Shown one piece after another: positions 6,765 to 11,823 of a DNA stretch of 11,823 nt. Within the stretch, counting starts at the first letter, position 1. Each line of letters starts with the position of its first letter. The DNA comes from Candidatus Avelusimicrobium facis. GTDB taxonomy: Bacteria; Elusimicrobiota; Elusimicrobia; Elusimicrobiales; Elusimicrobiaceae. The notes under the pieces are model-generated. The model saw nothing but the letters and a program-made list of their open reading frames with translations, was not told the origin of the DNA and did no database searches. The translations under genes and the position numbers were made by a program. The stretch covers positions 1 through 11,823 of the forward strand of contig CAAFHX010000015.1 of the NCBI GenBank assembly GCA_900762815.1, in the 5' to 3' direction.

Positions 6765-6802
6765 AATACCCTTTGGGGTATTATTACCCAATGTACAGGA
6801 GA
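6765..6802 (+). promoter_or_regulatory. SWIB mRNA leader with two competing small hairpins and ribosome site
   Basis: AATACCC (6765-6771) can pair with GGGTATT (6776-6782) around a TTTG loop. The same GGGTA (6776-6780) can instead pair with TACCC (6785-6789) around TTAT. The two stems are mutually exclusive and lie just before the ribosome site AGGAGA (6797-6802), which stands 6 nt before the ATG at 6809. Whether they regulate anything is unknown. Confidence 0.35.
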
Positions 6803-6808
6803 TTTACT

Positions 6809-7063
6809 ATGGCAAAAGCTAATGCTAAATTTATGGCCCCTTTAACCCCCAGCGCCGCCTTGGCCGCCGTGGTGGGCAACAACCCCCTTCCGAGAACCGA
6901 AATCGTCAAAAAGATGTGGGACTACATTAAGAAACACAACTTGCAAGACGCCAAAAACAAACGCATGATCAACTCGGATGACAAATTGGCGGCCATCTTT
7001 GAAGGCAAAAAACAAATCAGCATGTTTGACATGAGCAAATATATTTCTAAAAACGTCAAATAA
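6809..7063 (+). CDS. Standalone SWIB/MDM2-domain protein
   Basis: An 84-residue basic protein made up almost entirely of one SWIB/MDM2 fold. The start at 6809 is chosen over an upstream in-frame ATG at 6773 because AGGAGA precedes it and the upstream stretch overlaps the leader hairpins. Recognisable parts: LTPSAALAAVVGNNPLPRTE (12-31), with the family's LxxxxG...xR pattern; a helix with KKMWDYIKKHNLQD (34-47); then KRMINSDDKLAAIFEGKKQ (51-69) and a C-terminal FDMSKYISKNV, matching the conserved IxxDxxLxxIFG...xFxxxxLxxHI layout. SWIB domains are best known from eukaryotic chromatin remodellers and from chlamydial topoisomerase fusions. Small standalone bacterial versions exist and are presumed nucleoid- or DNA-associated, but their function is not established. 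It is monocistronic, with its own promoter region and terminator. Confidence 0.85.
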   Translation: MAKANAKFMAPLTPSAALAAVVGNNPLPRTEIVKKMWDYIKKHNLQDAKNKRMINSDDKLAAIFEGKKQISMFDMSKYISKNVK

Positions 7064-7088
7064 GCAACAGACGCCTTAGAGATTTATG

Positions 7089-7123
7089 CAGCGGGGGCTC
7101 TTCCTTGGGCCCCTGCTGTTTTT
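7089..7123 (+). terminator. Intrinsic terminator of the SWIB gene
   Basis: CAGCGGGGGC (7089-7098) pairs with GCCCCTGCTG (7109-7118), 10 bp with one G:U, around a 10-nt loop, followed directly by TTTTT (7119-7123). It is 25 nt after the SWIB stop and is the clearest plus-strand terminator in the window. Confidence 0.9.
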
Positions 7124-7214
7124 ATGTCCTTTTCTCTTAGCTATATCCTGCCCTGCCCGGAGTATCCCGGTAGCCCGATGAAGGTCCCCTCTTTTTTTCC
7201 GCCTAAAAATAATC

Positions 7215-7220
7215 TATACT
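7215..7220 (+). promoter_or_regulatory. -10 box of the Sel1-repeat gene
   Basis: TATACT (7215-7220) ends 6 nt before the ATG at 7227, so transcription should begin at or next to the start codon. The -35 position is a T-run (around 7192-7198), not a good match. If the second in-frame ATG at 7236 is the real start, AAGG (7221-7224) would be 11 nt upstream. Confidence 0.45.
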
Positions 7221-7226
7221 AAGGTT

Positions 7227-7673
7227 ATGGAAAATATGGTGCTTTTCTTTTTGTTCTGCATCGTAGTCGGCGGCGTGGGGCTGGGGCTTTGGCAGCGCCG
7301 CCCTCCGTCTCCCGCCGCCAAGAAAAAGATGTACAAAGAGTTGGAAGCCTGTGCCAAAACCGGCGACTGCGAGGCCATGTACCGCTTCTGCGAGCTGTTC
7401 TACCAAGAAAAGGATCCCAAGTATTTTCCGCTTATCTTTAAATGGGTCAGCATTTTGGCCTCCCAAAAAAAGGACCCGGCTGTGTGGCTGCTCTTGGGGG
7501 ATTTGTATTCCTCCGGCTGTGGTACGTTGCGCGACCCCAAACGCGCGCTGAGCTGCTATGAGCAAGCCCTCTCTGCCGACATTGCCTCCGGCAAAGGCAG
7601 CGATTTGTCCAAAGAAGCGCACGACTATTTGGAACAGTGCATCATCCGCTTGCGCAAAGAAGTTTTCCAATAA
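7227..7673 (+). CDS. Membrane-anchored Sel1-like repeat protein
   Basis: A 148-residue protein. Residues 4-21 (MVLFFLFCIVVGGVGLGL) form one hydrophobic anchor followed by WQRR, which puts the short N-terminus outside and the rest in the cytoplasm by the positive-inside rule. A Pro-rich linker leads into helical repeats: a degenerate unit around 49-80 and a good Sel1-type (TPR-like) unit at 86-115, WLLLGDLYSSGCGTLRDP followed by KRALSCYEQA. Sel1-like repeats serve as protein-binding scaffolds; no partner is suggested by context. Four cysteines (42, 48, 55, 98) lie in the soluble part. It is monocistronic, between the SWIB terminator and the promoter of the next gene. The start could be 7227 (leaderless) or 7236, which differ by three residues. 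Confidence 0.75.
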   Translation: MENMVLFFLFCIVVGGVGLGLWQRRPPSPAAKKKMYKELEACAKTGDCEAMYRFCELFYQEKDPKYFPLIFKWVSILASQKKDPAVWLLLGDLYSSGCGTLRDPKRALSCYEQALSADIASGKGSDLSKEAHDYLEQCIIRLRKEVFQ

Positions 7674-7711
7674 TCTAACCTCTTTTTGCGGTTTATCTTT
7701 CCGCGCAAAAC

Positions 7712-7747
7712 TGATATCCTGCCTTTGAAGTATGAACCAAAGGGGGG
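7712..7747 (+). promoter_or_regulatory. Extended -10 promoter and ribosome site of the outer-membrane protein gene
   Basis: TG-A-TATCCT (7712-7720) is an extended -10 box. AAAGGGGGG (7739-7747) is a strong ribosome site 5 nt before the ATG at 7753, which decides that start over an in-frame ATG at 7732 that lies ahead of it. Confidence 0.5.
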
Positions 7748-7752
7748 AAACT

Positions 7753-8505
7753 ATGCGCAAAATACTATGCTGTGCGGTTTTTTTATGTGCCGGGGTATGC
7801 GGGTGGGCACAATTGCAAAAAAGCTGTCCTGTCGCGGATGTGGTGCCCACGGAGAACATTACCTCGCTGGAAATCAATCCGTCTTTAGAGGTGCCTAAAG
7901 GAGAGAAGGACACTTCACTAAGCAAATTAACGCTCAAAGCCTACTATGCGTTTGACAAGTATCTCAATGTGGGGGTGGAAGTGCCGCTGGCCCGGTTTGA
8001 ATCTCCGGCGCAAAGCAAAAATGGGTTGGGGGATGTGAATTTTTCCATCAGCGCCAACCGCTTTTACGGCGAGGTGTGGTCTTTTGGCAGTACCTTGGAG
8101 GTGGTAACGCCGACGGCCTCGGACGACAGCTTGGGCGCGGGGAAGCTGCAGCTCAATCCGTCGGTCTATGGGGTGTATATGCCACAGGGCAATTTCTTTT
8201 TTGCCTTGGGCTATAAACAATATTGGTCCGTAGCGGGCGACGGCGGGCGAGATACCATTAACCAGGGCCGTATCCGCAGCGTCATTGCGTATTTGTCCAA
8301 CGCTAAGTGGTGGGCTTTGGTGGACCCGCGCTACATTATGGATTATGAAAATGCGGGGCAGGCGCAGTTCGCCCCCGAGGCGGAAATCGGCACCATGATT
8401 AATGAGGGCAGCTCCATTTACTTGCGCGGCGGGGGAAAAATGGGGGGCAATATGCCCGGCAACGAGTGGCTGGTTAGCGTGGGCTTTCGCATCCTGCATT
8501 TGTAA
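7753..8505 (+). CDS. Outer-membrane beta-barrel protein, transporter-like (MetA-pathway/PF13557-like)
   Basis: A 250-residue exported protein. Residues 1-19 are a signal peptide (MRK, a hydrophobic core, then CGWA before Gln20). The mature part is rich in alternating polar/hydrophobic and aromatic stretches typical of beta strands. It shows the pattern I associate with the 'putative MetA-pathway of phenol degradation' transporter-like family: NGLGDVNFS (90-98), then a strand ending in VVTPTASDDSLGAGKLQLNP (117-136), which matches PTA...LGxGxxxxxPS, then repeated aromatic strands such as FFFALGYKQYW (148-158). It ends in VSVGFRILHL, a plausible barrel-closing strand though without terminal Phe. 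Substrate is unknown; despite the family name nothing here implies phenol degradation. It is preceded by its own promoter and followed by a repeat-bearing convergent gap. Confidence 0.7.
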   Translation: MRKILCCAVFLCAGVCGWAQLQKSCPVADVVPTENITSLEINPSLEVPKGEKDTSLSKLTLKAYYAFDKYLNVGVEVPLARFESPAQSKNGLGDVNFSISANRFYGEVWSFGSTLEVVTPTASDDSLGAGKLQLNPSVYGVYMPQGNFFFALGYKQYWSVAGDGGRDTINQGRIRSVIAYLSNAKWWALVDPRYIMDYENAGQAQFAPEAEIGTMINEGSSIYLRGGGKMGGNMPGNEWLVSVGFRILHL

Positions 8506-8527
8506 AGGATAGATTTTTTCGCCAATC

Positions 8528-8587
8528 ATCAAATAAAGTCATCCCCGGGATAGCGGCGTGCAGTGCTCCAGGATGAGTTTATTTGAT
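8528..8587. repeat. 60-bp inverted-repeat element
   Basis: ATCAAATAAAGTCATCC (8528-8544) and GGATGAGTTTATTTGAT (8571-8587) are reverse complements at 16 of 17 positions, with 26 nt between. It sits in the convergent gap between the barrel gene and ribF. No T-tract follows on either strand, so it may be a small palindromic repeat or MITE-like relic, or a stem that helps end both transcripts. Confidence 0.7.
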
Positions 8588-8701
8588 AACTGCTTTGCTG
8601 TTTCGTCCATGCTATCCTTTCCGAATAGGTTGCGGTCCACAGAGTGCCGGGTCGTTCCGTCCATGCCGTCATTGCCGCAGGTTGTCAGCGGGACTCTCCA
8701 G
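8538..8701. repeat. Two related 34-nt palindromic-repeat-like units
   Basis: Units at 8538-8571 and 8668-8701 are each 34 nt. Both begin GTCAT-NN-CCG, carry an internal GCGG and end CTCCAG. The second also contains CCGC (8675-8678) and GCGG (8688-8691) as a small stem. CGTCCATGC occurs at 8604-8612 and 8658-8666 between them. The layout resembles dispersed GTCATTCCCGC...GCGGGAATCTCC-type bacterial palindromes; both would be degenerate copies. Confidence 0.45.
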
Positions 8702-8735
8702 CTTTTGCCTGAGCCTCTTCTTTGTGCAGGAAAAA

Positions 8736-9647
8736 TTAATCAGCCAAATCTCCGTCGCTGATGACTTGGCGGGCGGTTTGCGCGTTGCGGGCCAGCTCGG
8801 CTTTGAGTTCGTCCAATCCGGCAAATTTCACTTCCCCGCGCAGCTTGTCCGCAAACTGCACCTCTATGCGGCGTCCGTAAATAGAGCGGTGGAAATCCAA
8901 GATGTGTACCTCGGCCAACGGCAAAATAGAATCAATGGGATTAACCGTCGGACGGAAACCGATATTGCAAATGCCCCGGTAGCGGCGTTTGCCCACGCGC
9001 ACGCGCACGGCAAACACGCCCAGCGGCAGCAGTTTGTAAAAATTAATATCCAAATTGGCGGTAGGAAAACCGATTTTGCGCCCTAGTTTTTTCCCGGTAA
9101 TTACGCGCCCTTCCAGGCTGTAGGGCCGCCCCAACAGCGCGTTGGCCTCTTTGATTTTTCCCTCGGCCAAGGTTTTGCGGATGAGCGAAGAAGAGACCTT
9201 GGCCCCGCCGGGGGCATCGTAAAACGGCAAAATTTCAAACGGCAGCCCCAGCTGGGCGCATTTGCGTTTTAAAAATTCTCCGTCGCCTTGGCGGTTTTTG
9301 CCAAAGGCAAAATCCGGCCCGGCCAAAATGCCGCCGCAGCGGTATTTTTCCAACAGTACTTTTTTAAAAAATTGTTCTGCGCTGTACTCGCGGTACGCTT
9401 GGAAATTCAGCTCCACCGCAGGCGTTTCTAAACAAGCCTTGAGCAGGGCCTTTTTCTCCGGCGGGGTAGACAGCACCGTCATTTGCGGTGTGGCGGAGAG
9501 GAGTGTCTTGGGCGGATACGGGAAATACAGCACTTGCGGGCGCATTTGGTGCAGGGCGGCCAGCCGGCTCAGGCGCGCAAACAGCGCCCGGTGCCCCGGG
9601 TGCACCCCGTCAAAGGTTCCTATGGTGATAAAATTTTTTCTTGTCAT
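8736..9647 (-). CDS. ribF: Bifunctional riboflavin kinase / FAD synthetase
   Basis: A 303-residue cytoplasmic enzyme that phosphorylates riboflavin to FMN and adenylates FMN to FAD. The N-terminal nucleotidyltransferase domain shows GTFDGVHPGH (10-19, the HxGH-type site), GPDFAFGKNRQG (110-121) and VSSSLIR (151-157, equivalent to ISSTxIR). The C-terminal flavokinase domain shows GKKLGRKIGFPTANL (185-199, including the PTAN metal/ATP site), GVFAVRV (210-216), NIGFRPT (228-234) and AEVHILDF (245-252) with the conserved acidic residue. The start at 9647 is chosen because AGGAGCC stands about 6 nt upstream and ATG overlaps the truB stop as ATGA; an upstream in-frame ATG at 9668 lies well inside truB. 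It is the last gene of the rbfA-nrnA-truB-ribF operon. Length is normal for the family. Confidence 0.95.
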   Translation of the reverse strand: MTRKNFITIGTFDGVHPGHRALFARLSRLAALHQMRPQVLYFPYPPKTLLSATPQMTVLSTPPEKKALLKACLETPAVELNFQAYREYSAEQFFKKVLLEKYRCGGILAGPDFAFGKNRQGDGEFLKRKCAQLGLPFEILPFYDAPGGAKVSSSLIRKTLAEGKIKEANALLGRPYSLEGRVITGKKLGRKIGFPTANLDINFYKLLPLGVFAVRVRVGKRRYRGICNIGFRPTVNPIDSILPLAEVHILDFHRSIYGRRIEVQFADKLRGEVKFAGLDELKAELARNAQTARQVISDGDLAD

Positions 9648-10357
9648 ACGGCCGGCTCCTGTAGCCATTGTACAATTTCTTCACGCGGCGCGGTTTTGAG
9701 TTTACGCCCGTCCCATGCGTGTTCTACGCTAAACGGACCGATTTGCAGGCGGCGCAGCGCGGTTAAATGCCCCGTGGTGCCCAGCTTTTGCGCCAGCATA
9801 CGCCCCAGGGAACGCACATAGGTGCCGCAGCCGCAACGCAGCGTAAAGGAAATTTTATCCTTTCCGTCAAAGGACAGGTCCTCCCAGCCGTCTATTTGCA
9901 CGGTGTTAAAGCGGTCCTGCACGGGCTGGCCTTCGCGGGCCAAGTCATACATTTTGCGGCCGTTGATTTTCTTGGCGCTGAAAGGGGGAATTTGCTGGCG
10001 TACCGGCCCCGTAAGTGTCTGCGCCGCCGCCATGATTTGCGCCATGGACAGCGGCGGCACGGGCAAATTTTGCAGGGGGGTTCCTTGCGCGTCCCAAGTG
10101 TCCGTATCCGTGCCCAAATACAGCTCGGCGCGGTAGACCTTGGGCAATTTCAAAAAACGCTCTTGCATGCGCGTGGCGGCGCGGCCCACCAACAAAATCA
10201 GCAACCCGGTGGCCATTGGGTCCAAGGTGCCGCTGTGGCCGATGCACTTAGTACCCAAAGCGCGGCGCGCCACAGCCACCGCATCGTTAGAGGTAAACCC
10301 TTGCGGTTTGTCTAAAAGTAAAAGTCCGCTTGCGTTAGTGGGCATGAGAGAGGACAT
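9644..10357 (-). CDS. truB: tRNA pseudouridine(55) synthase
   Basis: A 237-residue enzyme, at the short end for TruB: the catalytic core is complete but the C-terminal PUA-type extension seen in longer members is absent or minimal. It converts U55 in the T-arm of tRNAs to pseudouridine. Motifs: GLLLLDKPQGFTSNDAV (11-27); GHSGTLDPMATG (40-51) with catalytic D46; VYRAELYLGTDTDT (74-87) with the active-site tyrosine; PPFSAKKINGRKMYDLAREG (124-143); and CGCGTYVRSLGRML (175-188) with the conserved arginine R182. Two starts are possible: 10357 (23-nt overlap with nrnA) and 10345 (11-nt overlap). Neither has a convincing Shine-Dalgarno, so coupling to nrnA translation is likely. Downstream it overlaps ribF by 4 nt. 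Confidence 0.94.
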   Translation of the reverse strand: MSSLMPTNASGLLLLDKPQGFTSNDAVAVARRALGTKCIGHSGTLDPMATGLLILLVGRAATRMQERFLKLPKVYRAELYLGTDTDTWDAQGTPLQNLPVPPLSMAQIMAAAQTLTGPVRQQIPPFSAKKINGRKMYDLAREGQPVQDRFNTVQIDGWEDLSFDGKDKISFTLRCGCGTYVRSLGRMLAQKLGTTGHLTALRRLQIGPFSVEHAWDGRKLKTAPREEIVQWLQEPAV

Positions 10358-11324
10358 CTTGCACGGCTTGCGCCAGCTCGTCGGCCACGGTTTGCACGGA
10401 TTTGCCCGTCACCTTAAAGCCGGCCGCGCGGGCATGCCCGCCGCCGCCGAACTTTTGCGCAATGGAGCTGACATCAATTTTGTTGCGGGAACGCAAATTG
10501 ACAGACACTTTATCCGGCTCTTCTTTAATCAAGGCCGACACCTCCACCCCCGGGATCATCGTGGGTTGGCTGACAATGCCCTGCGTCTGGGACGGCACGG
10601 CATTGAGCGGCTCAAAGTCCGCCTGTGTCAGTACAATTTGGCTGTATTTTTTTTGGAACAGCAGCTGCATTTTTTCCAGGGCGCGGCCCAGCAACTTTAA
10701 TTCCGTATACGATTTGGTAAAGTAAATGACCTGGTTGATTTTGTTCACGTCGGCGCCCAAAGCCACCAAGGCAGACGCCACGCGCAAGGCTTCGGCGGTG
10801 GTGTTGGTGTGCAAAAAACGCCCCGTATCGGTTACCAAGCCGGTATAAAGGCAGGTGGCCTCGTCGGGCGTGGGGAGCAGGTTGCTCTCGCTGGCCTCAA
10901 AGAGCTGAAAGATAATTTCCGCCGTGGAAGAGGCGGTGGAATCAATGTGATTGACGTGTCCGTACGCGTCGCTGACCAGGTGGTGGTCAATATTGACCAA
11001 GGTCTTGGCATTTTGCAGGACGCTTTCTAAATTGCCGCCGCGTTTGCGGTCCGAACATTCCAGCAAAATAACCGTGTCAAATTGCGGCTTGGGGGGGAGT
11101 TCATTGACGTGAATTTTTTCCAGCCCCGGCAAAAACAACAAATCCGTGCCAATGGCCGGCGAGGCGTACGCATAAGCGCATTTGCCCAGCCGCTCCAACA
11201 AAGAGCACACCGCCAAGGTGCACCCCAACGAGTCGCCGTCCGGGTTTAAATGCCCGGCGACAAAGAAGTTTTGCCCTTGGGCAATGGCTTGCCAAATTTG
11301 CCGGAAGGAATCGTAATTATTCAT
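10335..11324 (-). CDS. nrnA: DHH-family phosphoesterase, NrnA-type oligoribonuclease / pAp phosphatase
   Basis: A 329-residue cytoplasmic DHH-DHHA1 enzyme expected to degrade 2-5-nt RNAs and/or dephosphorylate 3'-phosphoadenosine 5'-phosphate. Motifs: HLNPDGDSLG (25-34, first metal site H25, D29, D31); CSDRKR (90-95, D92); NIDHHL (111-116, the DHH signature) followed by STASSTAEI (129-137); TGLVTDTGRF (161-170, D166); and in the C-terminal DHHA1 domain NLRSR (276-280) and the substrate-binding GGGGHARAAG (293-302). The ATG at 11324 is chosen, overlapping rbfA by 8 nt; a TTG 18 nt upstream would only add six residues and deepen the overlap. It sits between rbfA and truB, the standard neighbourhood for this gene in many bacteria. 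Exact substrate preference cannot be read from the sequence. Confidence 0.92.
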   Translation of the reverse strand: MNNYDSFRQIWQAIAQGQNFFVAGHLNPDGDSLGCTLAVCSLLERLGKCAYAYASPAIGTDLLFLPGLEKIHVNELPPKPQFDTVILLECSDRKRGGNLESVLQNAKTLVNIDHHLVSDAYGHVNHIDSTASSTAEIIFQLFEASESNLLPTPDEATCLYTGLVTDTGRFLHTNTTAEALRVASALVALGADVNKINQVIYFTKSYTELKLLGRALEKMQLLFQKKYSQIVLTQADFEPLNAVPSQTQGIVSQPTMIPGVEVSALIKEEPDKVSVNLRSRNKIDVSSIAQKFGGGGHARAAGFKVTGKSVQTVADELAQAVQDVLSHAH

Positions 11325-11673
11325 GGTCGTGTTCTTTTTCAATCACTTTAAAAATGCTTTCCACGCGGCTGGCTTTCTCCGGCGTGTCGTCGTATTCAAA
11401 GTTAAAAGACGGAATGCGATTTAAGTGCAGCCGGTGACGCAGCAGCGCGCCGAGCTCTTTGCGCAGCAGCGAGAGCTGCTCTTGCGTTTTCTTTTTGTCC
11501 TCCGGGCTGCCAAATACGGAAAAATATACCTTGGCAGAGGCCAAATCTTTGGACACATGCACAGCGGTAATGGTAACAAAACCGCCGAAATTGCCCGCCG
11601 CCGTCATCTTGGTGATGATGGTGTTAATCTCTTGCAAGAAAAGGGTTTCTAAGCGTTTAATCCGGTCTATCAT
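11317..11673 (-). CDS. rbfA: 30S ribosome-binding factor A
   Basis: A 118-residue KH-fold protein that binds the 30S subunit during late 16S rRNA maturation. Recognisable segments: an N-terminal IDRIKRLETLFLQEINTII helix with the family's R-x-xxL...EI pattern; VTITAVHVSKDLASAKVYFS (33-52), matching the conserved VsxDLxxAkVyxS; and LRHRLHLNRIPSFNFEYDD (78-96), corresponding to LRxxLxLRxxPxLxFxxD. The C-terminus ends in an acidic/His EKEHDHE. It is the first gene of a four-gene operon. The start is firm from homology, yet no proper ribosome site precedes it: AAGG lies only 2 nt before the ATG, and a perfect -10 lies 6 nt upstream, so its transcript is predicted to be leaderless. infB, often directly upstream of rbfA, is not immediately upstream here. 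Confidence 0.92.
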   Translation of the reverse strand: MIDRIKRLETLFLQEINTIITKMTAAGNFGGFVTITAVHVSKDLASAKVYFSVFGSPEDKKKTQEQLSLLRKELGALLRHRLHLNRIPSFNFEYDDTPEKASRVESIFKVIEKEHDHE

Positions 11674-11679
11674 AGCCTT

Positions 11680-11688
11680 ATTATAGCA
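11680..11688 (-). promoter_or_regulatory. Extended -10 promoter of the rbfA-nrnA-truB-ribF operon
   Basis: On the minus strand TG-C-TATAAT (11688-11680) is a perfect extended -10 consensus. It ends 6 nt before the rbfA ATG (11673), so RNA should start at or within a base or two of the start codon. No -35 box stands out, as expected for extended -10 promoters. Confidence 0.7.
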
Positions 11689-11722
11689 TTTTGAGAGGGG
11701 AATTCGCCCCGTTTTACCCTAT

Positions 11723-11744
11723 AAAAAACCCCGCCGCAGCGGGG
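11723..11744 (-). terminator. Intrinsic terminator of the gene at the right edge
   Basis: Reading leftward, CCCCGC (11744-11739), a TGCG loop and GCGGGG (11734-11729) form a 6-bp all-GC stem followed by TTTTTT (11728-11723). It starts 7 nt after the stop of the partial gene at the edge and separates it from rbfA. Confidence 0.9.
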
Positions 11745-11750
11745 GAAAAT

Positions 11751-11823
11751 TTATTTTTTGGTGTCGCCTTTTTTAATCAAGTGGTCGGTTACGTCGTGCG
11801 TGGTTACCAGGAATCCTTTGGGC
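11751..11823 (-). CDS. C-terminal end of an unidentified protein, 5' part outside window
   Basis: One minus-strand frame stays open from the right edge for 23 full codons to a TAA at 11753-11751. The visible tail contains GFLVTTHDVTDHLIKKG and ends in GDTKK. It is followed after 6 nt by a strong intrinsic terminator in the same orientation, which supports a real gene end. I do not recognise the family from so short a tail. It does not look like the C-terminus of InfB, the gene often found before rbfA. Confidence 0.6.
   Translation of the reverse strand, partial: PKGFLVTTHDVTDHLIKKGDTKK

Noticed and set aside
7124-7214. Possible small RNA or gene between the SWIB terminator and the Sel1-repeat gene
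   Set aside because: No open frame with a ribosome site, no stable hairpin followed by T, and no recognisable RNA family; it looks like ordinary spacer.
7684-7710. 7-bp stem TTTTGCG/CGCAAAA after the Sel1-repeat gene, as a terminator
   Set aside because: The T-run is on the 5' side, the loop is 13 nt, and no T-tract follows. The segment abuts the next promoter.
8558-9086. Plus-strand open frames starting in the convergent gap
   Set aside because: They run through degenerate repeats and into antisense of ribF, without a ribosome site, promoter or recognisable domain.
11325-11342. Upstream TTG start for nrnA
   Set aside because: It would add six residues not needed for the DHH fold and enlarge the overlap with rbfA to 26 nt, when an ATG with a compact 8-nt overlap is available.
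1-11823. CRISPR array, tRNA/rRNA, insertion sequence, toxin-antitoxin or phage genes
   Set aside because: No regularly spaced repeats, cloverleaf, transposase motifs or phage-like products were found on either strand.

Overview
The window looks like bacterial chromosome from a Gram-negative, probably anaerobic or fermentative organism. Support for this comes from an outer-membrane barrel protein with a signal peptide, an ATP-type PEP carboxykinase next to an aminotransferase, an Mrp/NBP35 Fe-S carrier, and a standalone bacterial SWIB-domain protein. The combination would fit a gut Elusimicrobiota member, but that is an impression from gene content and is not proven by the sequence. Most of the window is moderately GC-rich with short intergenic gaps. 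The first ~640 bases are clearly AT-richer.

Layout. (1) 1-465, minus strand: the 5' part of a secreted protein with an ankyrin-like segment, with its own promoter; divergent from the next operon. (2) 652-3718, plus: a tightly overlapping four-gene operon, DUF2157 membrane protein, DUF4401 membrane protein, GDYXXLXY protein and Mrp/NBP35 P-loop ATPase, closed by a GC-rich hairpin. (3) 3866-6696, plus: a class I aminotransferase overlapping by 4 nt with pckA, so OAA made or used by PckA sits beside an enzyme that may interconvert OAA and aspartate. (4) 6809-7063, plus: a small SWIB/MDM2-domain protein with its own leader and a strong terminator. (5) 7227-8505, plus: a membrane-anchored Sel1-repeat protein and an outer-membrane barrel protein, each with its own promoter. 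(6) 8506-8735: a convergent gap with a 17-nt inverted repeat and two related 34-nt repeat-like units. (7) 11673-8736, minus: the rbfA-nrnA-truB-ribF operon for ribosome maturation, nanoRNA/pAp turnover, tRNA pseudouridylation and flavin cofactor synthesis, with every junction overlapping. (8) 11823-11751, minus: the last codons of an unidentified gene with a strong terminator, which separates it from rbfA.

Two themes recur outside the proteins. Several promoters carry an extended -10 (TG-N-TANNNT). Three genes (at 652, 7227 and, most convincingly, rbfA) have a -10 box so close to the ATG that their mRNAs should be leaderless or nearly so. No tRNA, rRNA, CRISPR array, insertion sequence or transposase was seen.
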